A stretch of DNA of 46,295 bases from Alphaproteobacteria bacterium. GTDB lineage: Bacteria > Pseudomonadota > Alphaproteobacteria > CACIAM-22H2. A program made the position numbers and the translations under genes. The stretch covers positions 1 to 46,295 of the forward strand of contig JAFKFM010000010.1 in assembly GCA_017308135.1 (NCBI GenBank), written 5' to 3'. The notes below the pieces were generated by a model, which was not told the origin of the DNA, made no database searches, and saw only the letters and a list, made by a program, of their open reading frames with translations. Positions within the stretch are counted from its first letter, which is position 1, and every line of letters begins with the position of its first letter. Positions 9,475 through 17,012 of the stretch are shown here, piece by piece.

Positions 9475-10185
9475 TCAGACCGGCGGTTTGACGATGACGC
9501 CTTGGCCCGTGGGCAGGCCCAGGATCGGCACGTTCCATTCCTTCGCCAATGCGTCGAAGGCGCGTTTCTGGTTGATATGCGGCGTCCAATTATAGTCGTC
9601 GAGCAGGATGACGCCGCCCGGCGACAGCATCGGCCAGAAATGGCGCGCCGCCGCGATTTCGGGGAAGGCGATATTCATGTCGAGCGACAGATAGGCGACG
9701 CGCGTGGTGTGGATCTGCGCCAGCGTGTCGGGCACCGCGCCCCGCACGATGCGCACGTTCGGAAACTTCGCGAATTTATCGACGACGATGTCGTAGGCGC
9801 CGCCGCCGCGATACTCGGCGTTGTAGCCTTGCAGGCCGATGGCGCGTTCGGCGTCGTTGATCTGATCTTCGGGCAAACCGTCATAGGTATCGGCCAGCCA
9901 CATCGTGCGGTCGGTCAATTTGCCGAAGCCGGTCCAGTCGGCGATCGTGCCCGCCAGGATGCCGGTATTGACGCCGCATTCGACGAAATCGCCGGGCACG
10001 CGCAAGGCCTGCTCGGCCGCCCAGATCGCGATCCAGGCGCGCCACTCGATATGGATGTCCAGCATCCGCGTCGCGGTCGTGCGCATGCCGAAGCGATAGG
10101 CGCGCACGAAACGCGGATCGCGCAGGAATTCGCTGTTATGGATCGTCGCCAAGCCGTCGGCGTTGAATTGGATTTCGTCGGCCAT
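9475..10185 (-). CDS. TylF/MycF-family macrocin-type O-methyltransferase
   Basis: A 236-residue SAM-dependent methyltransferase. Recognisable family blocks are VPGDFVECGVNTGILAG (SAM loop), LADTYDGLPE, and MLSPGGVILLDDYNW, whose aspartates bind the divalent metal in MycF. Characterised TylF and MycF methylate sugar hydroxyls; relatives occur in many surface-polysaccharide clusters. The start at 10185 is preceded by GGAG seven bases away (CGGAGACCGC-ATG); an upstream in-frame ATG lacks family sequence and is rejected. It is the first gene of the leftward operon and is divergent from the formyltransferase gene, so the 98-bp gap should contain both promoters; I see no strong consensus there. Confidence 0.88.
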   Translation of the reverse strand: MADEIQFNADGLATIHNSEFLRDPRFVRAYRFGMRTTATRMLDIHIEWRAWIAIWAAEQALRVPGDFVECGVNTGILAGTIADWTGFGKLTDRTMWLADTYDGLPEDQINDAERAIGLQGYNAEYRGGGAYDIVVDKFAKFPNVRIVRGAVPDTLAQIHTTRVAYLSLDMNIAFPEIAAARHFWPMLSPGGVILLDDYNWTPHINQKRAFDALAKEWNVPILGLPTGQGVIVKPPV

Positions 10186-10283
10186 GCGGTCTCCGATTCG
10201 GCGCTGGTGGCGCCATGGTGGTGCAGGCTCCGGCACGACGCAAGACGAACGGCCGGGCAATGGGCTAAGCTGGCGCTCCGAAC

Positions 10284-10982
10284 ATGCCCAAGGAAATCGT
10301 TCTGCTGACCGGGGATCGCGAGGCGCCGCATTTGGCGGCGCATCTACGCGGCTTCGCGCCGGCGGTGAATGTCCGCCATGTCGCGACGCGCGCGGCTCTG
10401 GACGAAGCCTTCGCCGTGCCCGTGGCCGGGCGGCGTTTGATCGCCTTTACCACCAATGTGATCGTGCCGGGGCGTTATCTCGCCGCGTGCGAGCATGGCG
10501 GCTATAATTTCCATCCCGGCCCGCCAAGCTATCCGGGCGTCTATCCCGAAAGTTTCGCGGTGTGGGAGCGGGCATCGCGTTTCGGCGCGACGGCGCACCG
10601 GATGTTGCGTCAAGTCGATGCGGGGCCGATCGTCGCGACCGAATGGTTCGACGTGCCGCCGGATTGCGGTCGGATGCATCTCGCCACGCTCGCTTTCGAG
10701 GCGTTGGTGCGCATCTTCGGCGATCTCGCCCATGCACTGATGAATGTGGATGCGTTGCTTCCCGAAAGCGGCGAGGCGTGGACGGGGGCGACGCGCCTGC
10801 GCAGCGAATTCGATGCGTTCTGCCGGATCGAGCCGGGCATGAGCGCGGAGGAATACAAACGCCGCTATCGCGCTTTCGGCGAAGGGCCGTTCCAGGACCT
10901 GCACATGACGATCCACGGCCATCGATTCAAAATCGACAATCCGTGGACGGAAGCGGATCTCAAACGCGAAATGGGGCGTTAG
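10284..10982 (+). CDS. Formyltransferase-fold protein, probable sugar N-formyltransferase
   Basis: A 232-residue protein with the core formyl-transferase motif YNFHPGPPSYPGVYP. It provides the catalytic asparagine N75 and histidine H77; the third residue of the N-H-D triad is D112 in RQVDAGPIVAT. The family transfers a formyl group from N10-formyltetrahydrofolate, to Met-tRNA in Fmt or to amino-sugar nucleotides in the short sugar-specific branch. It is too short for Fmt, lacks that enzyme's C-terminal domain, and sits among sugar-modifying genes. An N-formylated amino sugar is therefore the likeliest product. It converges with a possible small gene, overlapping by 4 bases. Confidence 0.82.
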   Translation: MPKEIVLLTGDREAPHLAAHLRGFAPAVNVRHVATRAALDEAFAVPVAGRRLIAFTTNVIVPGRYLAACEHGGYNFHPGPPSYPGVYPESFAVWERASRFGATAHRMLRQVDAGPIVATEWFDVPPDCGRMHLATLAFEALVRIFGDLAHALMNVDALLPESGEAWTGATRLRSEFDAFCRIEPGMSAEEYKRRYRAFGEGPFQDLHMTIHGHRFKIDNPWTEADLKREMGR

Positions 10983-11221
10983 CGTCGGCGATCGCGTTCG
11001 CGCTCGCGTTTGCGCCGGTCGGCGGGTTCGCGCGCGGGCAGGCTGCGCGCATAATTGGCTTGGCCGCGTACGGCACTGGCCGCGGCCAGCGCCGCGACGA
11101 AGGGCCCGACATTCGTGTTCGTCGCCGCGTCGTTCGGCATCGGCGACGGCATCGCCGTTTTCGGCAAAGCCAGCGCCTTCAATACCAAAGCGGCGAGGGG
11201 GAGCGGGGCGGGGCTCAGCAC
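10979..11221 (-). CDS. Possible small protein downstream of the flgN-like gene (uncertain)
   Basis: An 80-codon frame starts with GTG at 11221, overlapping the flgN-like stop by 7 bases. The product begins with a hydrophobic alanine/leucine-rich stretch (about 1-20), then reads NTNVGPFVAALAAASAVRGQ, and ends in a very basic tail (RRKRERERDRRR). The central NTNVGPFVAALAA recalls the N-terminus of flagellins, but nothing else matches. Support is coupling and absence of another gene in this 230-bp stretch; no homology is recognised. It could be non-coding 3' sequence with an open frame by chance. Confidence 0.3.
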   Translation of the reverse strand: MLSPAPLPLAALVLKALALPKTAMPSPMPNDAATNTNVGPFVAALAAASAVRGQANYARSLPAREPADRRKRERERDRRR

Positions 11222-11679
11222 TTTTCGTCCAGCACCATCGGCTGATAGGTGTAGGCGGCCTTCTTGGCCAGCGGCTGCGGGCGCGTACCGGTCTTGGTGT
11301 AGCCGGCCGCGTTGACGCGCTTCTCGTTCATCGCTTCGGCGATCGTTTTCATCACCTGTTCGTTGACCTTGCGGGCCGAATGGATCGCGCGTTCGTTCCG
11401 GCGCGCGGTTTCCTCGACCTTGTCCATCGCTTCGCGCACTTCGGCGAGCACGGCGGGCGCCAGCGCCTTGTAGTCGGCCGCGCGTTCCTTCGCCTGGCGC
11501 ACGCACAGCACGAAATTGCGGGTGAGTTCGGCCTTCTCGCCCGAGATCTCGGCGATCTCCTGCATCTTCATGTCGACGAGCAGGGCGGTTTCCCGCTCCA
11601 GGCACGCGACCAGGCGCGCGGCGATCGCGATCAGCGTTTCGGCCGGATTGGCGAGCTGGGGCTTAGCGGGCGATTCCAT
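11215..11679 (-). CDS. FlgN-like flagellar export chaperone
   Basis: A 154-residue, almost entirely helical acidic/basic protein. Its N-terminal half is a long amphipathic helix (ETLIAIAARLVACLERETAL) typical of FlgN, the cytoplasmic chaperone that keeps the hook-junction proteins FlgK and FlgL soluble for export. The heptad-rich middle and a disordered tail ending TYQPMVLDEKC also fit alphaproteobacterial FlgN-like proteins. It overlaps the end of flgJ by 17 bases and is third in the flgI-flgJ operon. Assignment is by length, helix pattern and position; sequence conservation in this family is poor. Confidence 0.68.
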   Translation of the reverse strand: MESPAKPQLANPAETLIAIAARLVACLERETALLVDMKMQEIAEISGEKAELTRNFVLCVRQAKERAADYKALAPAVLAEVREAMDKVEETARRNERAIHSARKVNEQVMKTIAEAMNEKRVNAAGYTKTGTRPQPLAKKAAYTYQPMVLDEKC

Positions 11680-12022
11680 CGGCCTTCTCCTGGATCTTGA
11701 GGATTTCGCTGGCGATATGCGGGGCGAGCCCGATGCCGCCGGCCTTGACCATCTGCTTGGCGTAGGCGCCGGTGAGGAACGAGCGCATCGTTTCCTCGGC
11801 CTGGCCGCCGCCGAATGTCGAGTTGACGGGGATGGTCGAGAACATGTGATTGAACATCTGTTCGAGGAACATGCTCTCGAAATCGGTCGCGGTCTTGTTC
11901 GCGGATTCGCGGGTGACGGCGGCGCTGCCGTTGCCTTTGAGCGCCATCGCCTTCTTCGAGACCACGCCATCGAGCGCGAATTCGCGGGCTTGGGAGATGT
12001 CCATGGCGAAACCCGAGCTCAT
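11663..12022 (-). CDS. flgJ: Rod-binding protein FlgJ (rod-cap domain only)
   Basis: A 119-residue protein matching the N-terminal rod-binding domain of FlgJ. The segment ATDFESMFLEQMFNHMFSTI followed by FGGGQAEETMRSFLTGAYAKQM is the family signature (E..Fl..Ml..m; gg..ae...r.ll...ya). The muramidase domain of enterobacterial FlgJ is absent, as is usual in Alphaproteobacteria, where a separate lytic enzyme opens the peptidoglycan. It acts in the periplasm as scaffold for rod assembly. Its ATG lies one base after the flgI stop, and it overlaps the flgN-like gene, so the three are coupled. Confidence 0.9.
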   Translation of the reverse strand: MSSGFAMDISQAREFALDGVVSKKAMALKGNGSAAVTRESANKTATDFESMFLEQMFNHMFSTIPVNSTFGGGQAEETMRSFLTGAYAKQMVKAGGIGLAPHIASEILKIQEKADGIAR

Positions 12023-12023
12023 G

Positions 12024-13169
12024 TCACATCACCGCGATTTCGGCTTGCAGCGCGCCGGCCGCTTTGATCGCTTGCAGGATGGTGATCATGTCGCGCGGCG
12101 TGATGCCCAGCGCGTTCAGACCGTTGACCAGTTCCTGCAACGTGACCGAACCCGGCAGAACCGCGAGGCGGCGGCCCGTGCCGTCGTCGACCTGGATGTC
12201 GGTGCGCGGCACCGTGGTCGTCGTGCCGGTCGAGGAGAACGGGTTGGGCTGGCTGACCTGCGGCGTCTCGGTGATGCGGATCGTCAGGTTGCCTTGGGCG
12301 ATCGCGACGGTGGAGATGCGCACATTCTCGCCCATCACGATCGTGCCCGATTTTTCGTCGATCACGACGCGCGCCTGCTGGTCGGGCTGGACCTGCAGCT
12401 GCTCGATGTCGGTCAGGAAACCGACCAGATCGTTCTGGCGGCCGGGCGGGGGCACCATGATGATCGTGCCGGGATCGCGCGGGCGCGCGACCGGGCCGCC
12501 GGCGAAGGCGTTGATCGCCTGGGCGACGCGCCGCGCCGTGGTGAAATCGGGGTTGCGCAAAGTGAGGTTCACGGCCTGCATCGACGCCAACTCGAAGCCG
12601 AGTTCGCGTTCGACGATGGCGCCGTTGGAAACGCGACCGCCGGTCGGCGTGCCGCGCGTGACCGACGCGCCCTGGCCGCCGGCGGAGAAGCCGCCGATCG
12701 CCATCGGGCCTTGGGCCACCGCGTAGACTTCGCCGTCCGCACCCATAAGCGGGGTGACGAGCAGCGTGCCGCCTTGCAAGGACGTGGCGTCGCCCAGCGC
12801 GCCCACATTGACGTCGACCCGGCCGCCCTGGCGTGCGAAGGCGGGCAGGGTGGCGGTCACCATCACGGCGGCGACGTTCTTGGTGCGCAGCGTGTTGGCG
12901 ATGTCGCGGGTGTTGACGCCCAGGCGTTCCAACATGCCGATCAAGGATTGCTGGGTGAACGGCGAGTTGTTGATCGTGTCGCCCGTTCCGTTGAGCCCGA
13001 CCACCAGGCCGTAACCGACCAGGATGTTCTGGCGCACGCCTTCGAAGTCGGCGATGTCCTTGATCCGCACGCGGCCTTGGGCGGCCGCATCGGCGGGGAT
13101 AAGGGCGCCGGTCGCCGCGAGGAGGGCGGCGAAGCAGGCACCGATCAGGTTCTTCATTCGGCTCGTCAT
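12024..13169 (-). CDS. flgI: Flagellar P-ring protein FlgI
   Basis: A 381-residue precursor of the periplasmic P-ring of the flagellar basal body. It has a Sec signal peptide (LIGACFAALLAATGALI, cleavage near ADAAAQG). The mature part shows the FlgI hallmarks VRIKDIADFEGVRQN, LVGYGLVVGLNGTGD, FTQQSLIGMLERLGV and the C-terminal SVTLQELVNGLNALGITPRD. ATG 13169 is chosen because GGGAAG lies ten bases upstream; ATG 13157 (four residues later) is a close alternative. It is the first gene of flgI-flgJ-flgN-like, behind a sigma-54-type site, and divergent from fliX, an arrangement also known in Caulobacter. Confidence 0.96.
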   Translation of the reverse strand: MTSRMKNLIGACFAALLAATGALIPADAAAQGRVRIKDIADFEGVRQNILVGYGLVVGLNGTGDTINNSPFTQQSLIGMLERLGVNTRDIANTLRTKNVAAVMVTATLPAFARQGGRVDVNVGALGDATSLQGGTLLVTPLMGADGEVYAVAQGPMAIGGFSAGGQGASVTRGTPTGGRVSNGAIVERELGFELASMQAVNLTLRNPDFTTARRVAQAINAFAGGPVARPRDPGTIIMVPPPGRQNDLVGFLTDIEQLQVQPDQQARVVIDEKSGTIVMGENVRISTVAIAQGNLTIRITETPQVSQPNPFSSTGTTTTVPRTDIQVDDGTGRRLAVLPGSVTLQELVNGLNALGITPRDMITILQAIKAAGALQAEIAVM

Positions 13170-13212
13170 GGCGTTATTTCTTCCCACGGACGGGGTTGGT
13201 CCGGGACAGGTG

Positions 13213-13230
13213 TTGCGAGGCGCATGCCAG
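13213..13230 (-). promoter_or_regulatory. Candidate sigma-54 (-24/-12) promoter of flgI
   Basis: The minus strand reads CTGGCATGCGCCTCGCAA. Against TGGCAC-N5-TTGC it has TGGCAT, a 5-base spacer and TCGC: 8 of 10 consensus positions, with the invariant GG and GC correctly spaced. The predicted start point is near 13203, about 35 bases ahead of the flgI ATG. RpoN control of class III basal-body genes is established in polar flagellates such as Caulobacter. Confidence 0.55.
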
Positions 13231-13407
13231 TCGCACGCGCCATTCAACCCAATGAAAAACAACGATTTTTCATTTTCGGGATTGGCCTTGACCCGGCCAT
13301 TTCTCCCCTGTCCCCGGCAGAATTTGCCGATTGCGCGAAACCCGAACCAAGCCCATCTTGATCGCAAGGGTTCCCGGCCATAACGGTTGGGACGGAGCGT
13401 TTTTGCC

Positions 13408-13848
13408 ATGAAGATCGGCGAAACAAGCGGATCGCGGAATATCGGCGGGGCCGGCGGCGTCAAGCGCGGCGGCGGCGCCAAGGGATCCGATTTTTCGAAA
13501 TTCCTTGAAGGCGACAGCGGCAAAGGCGTCGATGGTCCGTCCGGGACGGCGCCGACGCAGCTCGTGGGCGCGGTGCTGGGCGCCCAGGAAGTCGGGGATT
13601 CGACCTCCGAACGCGCCAACGGCAAGGCCCGCCAGCGGGCCGAGGAAATGCTCGAACGGCTCGAGGAACTGCGCACCGGTATCGTCACGGGCACCGTCTC
13701 GCGCGCCCGGCTGGTGGAATTGGCCCAAATGGCCCGCGCCCGGCGCGAAACCGGCGCCGACCCCAAGTTGCTGGAACTCGTGGGCGAAATCGAGCTGCGG
13801 GCCGAGGTCGAACTGGCCAAGCTCAGCCAAATCGACATCGTCCGGTAA
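13408..13848 (+). CDS. fliX: Flagellar assembly regulator FliX
   Basis: A 146-residue protein matching alphaproteobacterial FliX. It has a glycine-rich, variable N-terminus with SDFSKFLE, then a conserved helical C-terminal half containing RAEEMLERLEELRTGIVTG and a segment ending with ELAKLSQIDIV. In Caulobacter, FliX senses completion of early basal-body assembly and controls the RpoN activator FlbD, which turns on class III/IV genes. That fits the sigma-54-type sites in front of flgI and flgF in this window. It is divergent from flgI. The ATG at 13408 has GGAG about ten bases upstream. FliX is restricted to Alphaproteobacteria and is useful for taxonomy here. Confidence 0.9.
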   Translation: MKIGETSGSRNIGGAGGVKRGGGAKGSDFSKFLEGDSGKGVDGPSGTAPTQLVGAVLGAQEVGDSTSERANGKARQRAEEMLERLEELRTGIVTGTVSRARLVELAQMARARRETGADPKLLELVGEIELRAEVELAKLSQIDIVR

Positions 13849-13904
13849 CGGACCTCCCTTAGACATTTTTTTGCTGGCAAACGGTGCTTGTCGCGCTATG
13901 TCCT

Positions 13905-13922
13905 GCCCCGCCCGGGCGGGGC
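13905..13922. repeat. Perfect 18-bp GC palindrome between fliX and dksA
   Basis: GCCCCGCCCGGGCGGGGC is self-complementary and lies 57 bases after the fliX stop. It is not followed by a T-run, so it is a weak candidate for a terminator. It could be a protein-binding site in the dksA upstream region. The T7 run at 13867-13873 precedes it and does not belong to the stem. Confidence 0.4.
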
Positions 13923-14051
13923 CGGCGGACAAGCGAGCGTGCTTGCTTTGGTCGCCGGTATTCCGATACAAGCCGGGCCAACGGAACGCGAAACTCGGAC
14001 GTCGAGCCGATCGAAAGCGAAAGACGGATCACAGTGAAAAACGGGGAAGCG

Positions 14052-14471
14052 ATGACGTATCCGCTGTTGCCGCCGGATTATAAGCCGACGGAAAAAGAGG
14101 AATTCATGAACCCGCAGATGCGGGAATATTTCCGGCAAAAGCTGCTGACGTGGCGCGCCGAACTGCTGAAGGAGTCGAGCGAGACGCTGCACCACCTCCA
14201 GGAGGAAACGGTGCCCGAGGCCGACGTCACCGATCGCGCCTCGACCGAAACGGATCGCTTCACGGAGCTTCGCACGCGCGACCGCGAACGCAAGCTGATC
14301 GCCAAGATCGATTCCGCATTGCGCCGGATCGACGACGGCGTCTACGGCTATTGCGAGGATACGGGCGAGCCGATCGGCATCAAGCGCCTGGATGCCCGCC
14401 CGATCGCGACGTTGTCGATCGAAGCGCAGGAACGCCACGAGCGCATGGAGCGTACGCAGCGCGAGGATTGA
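14052..14471 (+). CDS. dksA: RNA polymerase-binding transcription factor DksA (single-cysteine type)
   Basis: A 139-residue DksA. The coiled-coil tip carries the essential DxxDxA motif as D58-V-T-D61-R-A63. The globular domain contains the C-terminal block DDGVYGYCEDTGEPIGIKRL then ARPIATLSIEAQERHE, in which only C101 remains of the four zinc cysteines of E. coli DksA; this replacement is normal in Alphaproteobacteria. It binds RNA polymerase's secondary channel and, with ppGpp, adjusts rRNA and amino-acid promoters. ATG 14052 is preceded by GGGGAAG; an in-frame GTG at 14034 is an alternative that adds six residues. It is followed by a strong terminator. Confidence 0.94.
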   Translation: MTYPLLPPDYKPTEKEEFMNPQMREYFRQKLLTWRAELLKESSETLHHLQEETVPEADVTDRASTETDRFTELRTRDRERKLIAKIDSALRRIDDGVYGYCEDTGEPIGIKRLDARPIATLSIEAQERHERMERTQRED

Positions 14472-14499
14472 TCCAAGCGCTTCGTTCCAAGCCCAAATG

Positions 14500-14532
14500 A
14501 AAAAGCCCGGATGGTTCCATCCGGGCTTTTTT
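14500..14532. terminator. Bidirectional rho-independent terminator between dksA and lrp
   Basis: AAAAAGCCCGGATGG-TTC-CATCCGGGCTTTTTT is a perfect 14- to 15-bp stem with a 3-base loop, flanked by A-run and T-run, so it can stop transcription from both sides. It serves dksA on the plus strand and the convergent Lrp-family gene on the minus strand. Confidence 0.92.
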
Positions 14533-14554
14533 GTTGCGGGAGTTGCGGCCGGAA

Positions 14555-15028
14555 TTATTCGGCGGCGGCGGCGGTCTGTTGCACGCAAGGAATGTATTCG
14601 CGGTCCTTGGCGGTCGACAGCGCGATCATCGCGTGGCTGCGCAGCACGCCTTGAATCGTCTTGATCCGGCGCGCGATCAGATCCTCGAGATCCTCGGGAT
14701 CGCGGGCGCGCAGTTTCAGCATGTAGTTCCACTCGCCGGTGACGTGGTGGCATTCCTGGACCTCGGCGATCGCGCGGATCGCGTCCAGGAATTGCGGCTC
14801 GTTCTCCGGGCGGTCGATCGACACGCTGACGAAAGCCAGGACGGGGTATCCCAGCTTTCTGGCGTCGAGCCGCACGGTCCAGCCGCGCAGCGTGCCGGAG
14901 GTGACGAGCTTCTTGATGCGCTCGTTGGTGGCGGAGATCGACAGACCAATGGTCTTGCCGAGTTCGGCGAGGGAAGCCCGGGCGTCGGCCTGGAGTGCTT
15001 CCATGAGGGCGTAATCGATCCTGTCCAT
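14555..15028 (-). CDS. Lrp/AsnC-family transcriptional regulator
   Basis: A 157-residue regulator with an N-terminal AsnC-type helix-turn-helix (residues about 3-55: SLAELGKTIGLSISATNERI for the recognition helix region) and a C-terminal RAM ligand-binding domain (VQECHHVTGEWNYMLKLRAR and the following strands). Members sense amino acids and act as local or global regulators. ATG at 15028 gives the usual family length; TTG at 15049 would add seven residues that match nothing. It stands alone between two terminators. Its target is not evident; a repeat directly upstream may be its own operator. Confidence 0.9.
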   Translation of the reverse strand: MDRIDYALMEALQADARASLAELGKTIGLSISATNERIKKLVTSGTLRGWTVRLDARKLGYPVLAFVSVSIDRPENEPQFLDAIRAIAEVQECHHVTGEWNYMLKLRARDPEDLEDLIARRIKTIQGVLRSHAMIALSTAKDREYIPCVQQTAAAAE

Positions 15029-15031
15029 AAC

Positions 15032-15053
15032 GCAAATTTCGCGAAGCAAATTG
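15032..15053 (-). promoter_or_regulatory. Repeat at the start of the Lrp-family gene, possible autoregulatory site
   Basis: Plus strand GCAAATTTCGCGAAGCAAATTGC contains two direct copies of GCAAATT with a 14-base period and an imperfect inverted pair (GCAAATT/AAATTGC). Lrp-family proteins commonly bind phased degenerate dyads over their own promoter. No experimental support. Confidence 0.3.
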
Positions 15054-15151
15054 CGAATGTCAAAGATTTCTTTGGGTTAGCTGCCTTAAATATGCCTTAC
15101 ATCAGCAAGCCTAATGCTACGTTTACCACTTAAGTCATTGTCCAAAAACCA

Positions 15152-15175
15152 AGACCCCGCCCAGAGGGCGGGGTC
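15152..15175 (-). terminator. Rho-independent terminator after flgH
   Basis: The stem AGACCCCGCCC / GGGCGGGGTCT (11 bp, 2- to 3-base loop) is followed on the minus strand by TGGTTTTTGG, 28 bases beyond the flgH stop. It ends the flgF-flgG-flgA-flgH transcript. Confidence 0.85.
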
Positions 15176-15202
15176 TGATTAACCTCTTCGTATGGGGTAT
15201 TT

Positions 15203-15985
15203 TTAGAAGGGCGAGATGATATCGATCATCTGATAGCCCCAGCGCGGCTGCTGGAGGTCGCTCAGCGTGCCGCGACCGCCGTAAGCGACTCGCGCTTCGG
15301 CCAGACGATCGTGGCGGATGGTGTTGTCCGACAGGATATCCGAAGGGCGCGCGACGCCGGTCACTTGCAGCTGGCGCGCTTCGTAGTTCACGCGGACTTC
15401 CTGGGTTCCGTAGAGCACGAGATTGCCGTTGGGCAGAACCTGCGTGACCACCGCGGCGACGCGCATCGACACCGACTCGTTGCGGGCGATCGTGCCCGTC
15501 CCGGTCGAGTTCGTCGTGCCGTCGACGCCGAGCAGGTTGCCCGTACCCGCCGAACCCTGCTGGCCCGGCGTGCCGATCGCGGCTTGGCCGCCCGGCAGGC
15601 GGCCGACGAGCGAGCTGGGGTCGTAGCCGAACAGGCCGGAGATATTGGCGCCGTCGTTCGACGTACGGCCGCGCGTCGAGGAATTCGTCAAGCTGGCATT
15701 GTCCGTCACGCTGATCACGACGGTGACGACGTCGCCGATCTGGTTGGCGCGCTGGTCCTTGAAGAAGGCCCGGGCCCCCGTGCGCCACAGCGAAGCGCCG
15801 GCGCGTTCGGGTTCGGGGCGGGGCATCGGCATCGTGACTTTGGGTTGCGCGTCCGCCGGATTGGCGATCGGGGAGAGCGAAGGCTCGCGGCCCATTTCCG
15901 AAAGGCGGCTCAGCGTATTGCCGCAAGCGCCAAGGCTGAGCGCCGAGGCGGCGACGAGAGCGATGCGAAGGGAGCGGTTCATCAT
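15203..15985 (-). CDS. flgH: Flagellar L-ring lipoprotein FlgH
   Basis: A 260-residue outer-membrane lipoprotein forming the L-ring. The signal peptide ends in a lipobox LSLGAC with the acylated cysteine at residue 21. The FlgH body includes SLWRTGARAFFKDQRANQIG, VVTVVISVTDNASL, and the conserved strand series NESVSMRVAAVVTQVLPNGN then VVYGTQE-like LVLYGTQEVRVNYE, GVARPSDI and AYGGRGTLSD. It is the last gene of flgFGAH, just ahead of a terminator. Length and motif order are normal. Confidence 0.96.
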   Translation of the reverse strand: MMNRSLRIALVAASALSLGACGNTLSRLSEMGREPSLSPIANPADAQPKVTMPMPRPEPERAGASLWRTGARAFFKDQRANQIGDVVTVVISVTDNASLTNSSTRGRTSNDGANISGLFGYDPSSLVGRLPGGQAAIGTPGQQGSAGTGNLLGVDGTTNSTGTGTIARNESVSMRVAAVVTQVLPNGNLVLYGTQEVRVNYEARQLQVTGVARPSDILSDNTIRHDRLAEARVAYGGRGTLSDLQQPRWGYQMIDIISPF

Positions 15986-16018
15986 GATCTCCGTGAATTC
16001 GGCTTTATGGGTTCGTTT

Positions 16019-16987
16019 TTATTGGGCGGATTTGTTCGGATCGAGATAGGCGAGCGGGCGGCCGAGCTGGACGAGCACCGTGTCGGGGGCGATGACGGTC
16101 GCTTCGATCGTGCGGTTCGACTGCGTGTTGACGATGCGGATCGTGTCGCCGCGGGCACCGTCTTCGGTGGCACGGCCTTGGGCGCTGAGTTGCAGGCTGC
16201 CGGTCTGCAACACGATCGTGACGGTCGCGTTGCGGGTGACCAGCGTGGGCGCGCGGACGTCGCCTTCGCGCACCGGCTCGCCGTCGCGCAAGCGCACGCG
16301 GGCGGTCTGGCCCACCAGGCGCTTCGGGTCGGCGATCAGATCGCGCTTGTTCGCGTCTTCGCGCACTTGGGCGAATTCGATGTCGTTGGCGCGGATCGTT
16401 TCGCCGGTGTTGACCGCGCGGCGCAGGATCGGCAGGCGGGCGGTGGCGAACAGGCGGCCCTGGATCTGCAAGCGCTGGGCGCCGGCATGACCCGCACCGG
16501 CGATGATCGACGCGGTGAAGCGGTTGGTGTTGCGGTCGATGCGGACTTGCTGCACGTCGACATGCGCGGGCGCTTCGAGCGGCAGGTGGATCGCGATCGC
16601 GCGGCTGCCGAGATCGATCTCGTCGCCGTCGCGCATGCCTTCGGCCTTCAGCGCTTCGCGCAGCGGCGGCAGGATGTCGTTCTGGTCGAGCGTACGGCCC
16701 GCACGTTCCAGCACCACGCGGTCGAAGCGCGTCTGCGGGCGCCAAGCGACACCGTTGGCGCGGGCGATATCGACGAGCTGCGTGACTTCGACCGAAATGC
16801 GCCGGCCCGGGGCGGGGCTACGCAGCACCGCGCGGTCGGACGTGATGCCGTCGAACAAGTCGGAGAGGCGCACGATGTCGGCTTCGACCGTCACCACATC
16901 GGTGCGCAGCGATTGCGCCGGGGCGGGGGCGGCGGCGGCGACGATCGACGCGGCGAGGAAGGTGATGAAGAGGACGAAGGTTTTCAT
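16019..16987 (-). CDS. flgA: Flagella basal body P-ring formation protein FlgA
   Basis: A 322-residue periplasmic chaperone for P-ring assembly. It has an N-terminal signal peptide (FITFLAASIVAAAAPAPAQS) and a C-terminal SAF/FlgA domain (residues about 180-315) with LPILRRAVNTGETIRANDIE, LVGQTARVRLRDGEPVREGD and the strand-rich ending. It is longer than enterobacterial FlgA (about 219) because of an extra N-terminal domain with SDLFDG and ISVEVTQLVDIARANG, as is common in Alphaproteobacteria. It lies between flgG and flgH, 25 and 33 bases away. FlgI, its client, is encoded 3 kb downstream. Confidence 0.93.
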   Translation of the reverse strand: MKTFVLFITFLAASIVAAAAPAPAQSLRTDVVTVEADIVRLSDLFDGITSDRAVLRSPAPGRRISVEVTQLVDIARANGVAWRPQTRFDRVVLERAGRTLDQNDILPPLREALKAEGMRDGDEIDLGSRAIAIHLPLEAPAHVDVQQVRIDRNTNRFTASIIAGAGHAGAQRLQIQGRLFATARLPILRRAVNTGETIRANDIEFAQVREDANKRDLIADPKRLVGQTARVRLRDGEPVREGDVRAPTLVTRNATVTIVLQTGSLQLSAQGRATEDGARGDTIRIVNTQSNRTIEATVIAPDTVLVQLGRPLAYLDPNKSAQ

Positions 16988-17012
16988 GGCGGTTCTCCGG
17001 CGACCCGATGGT

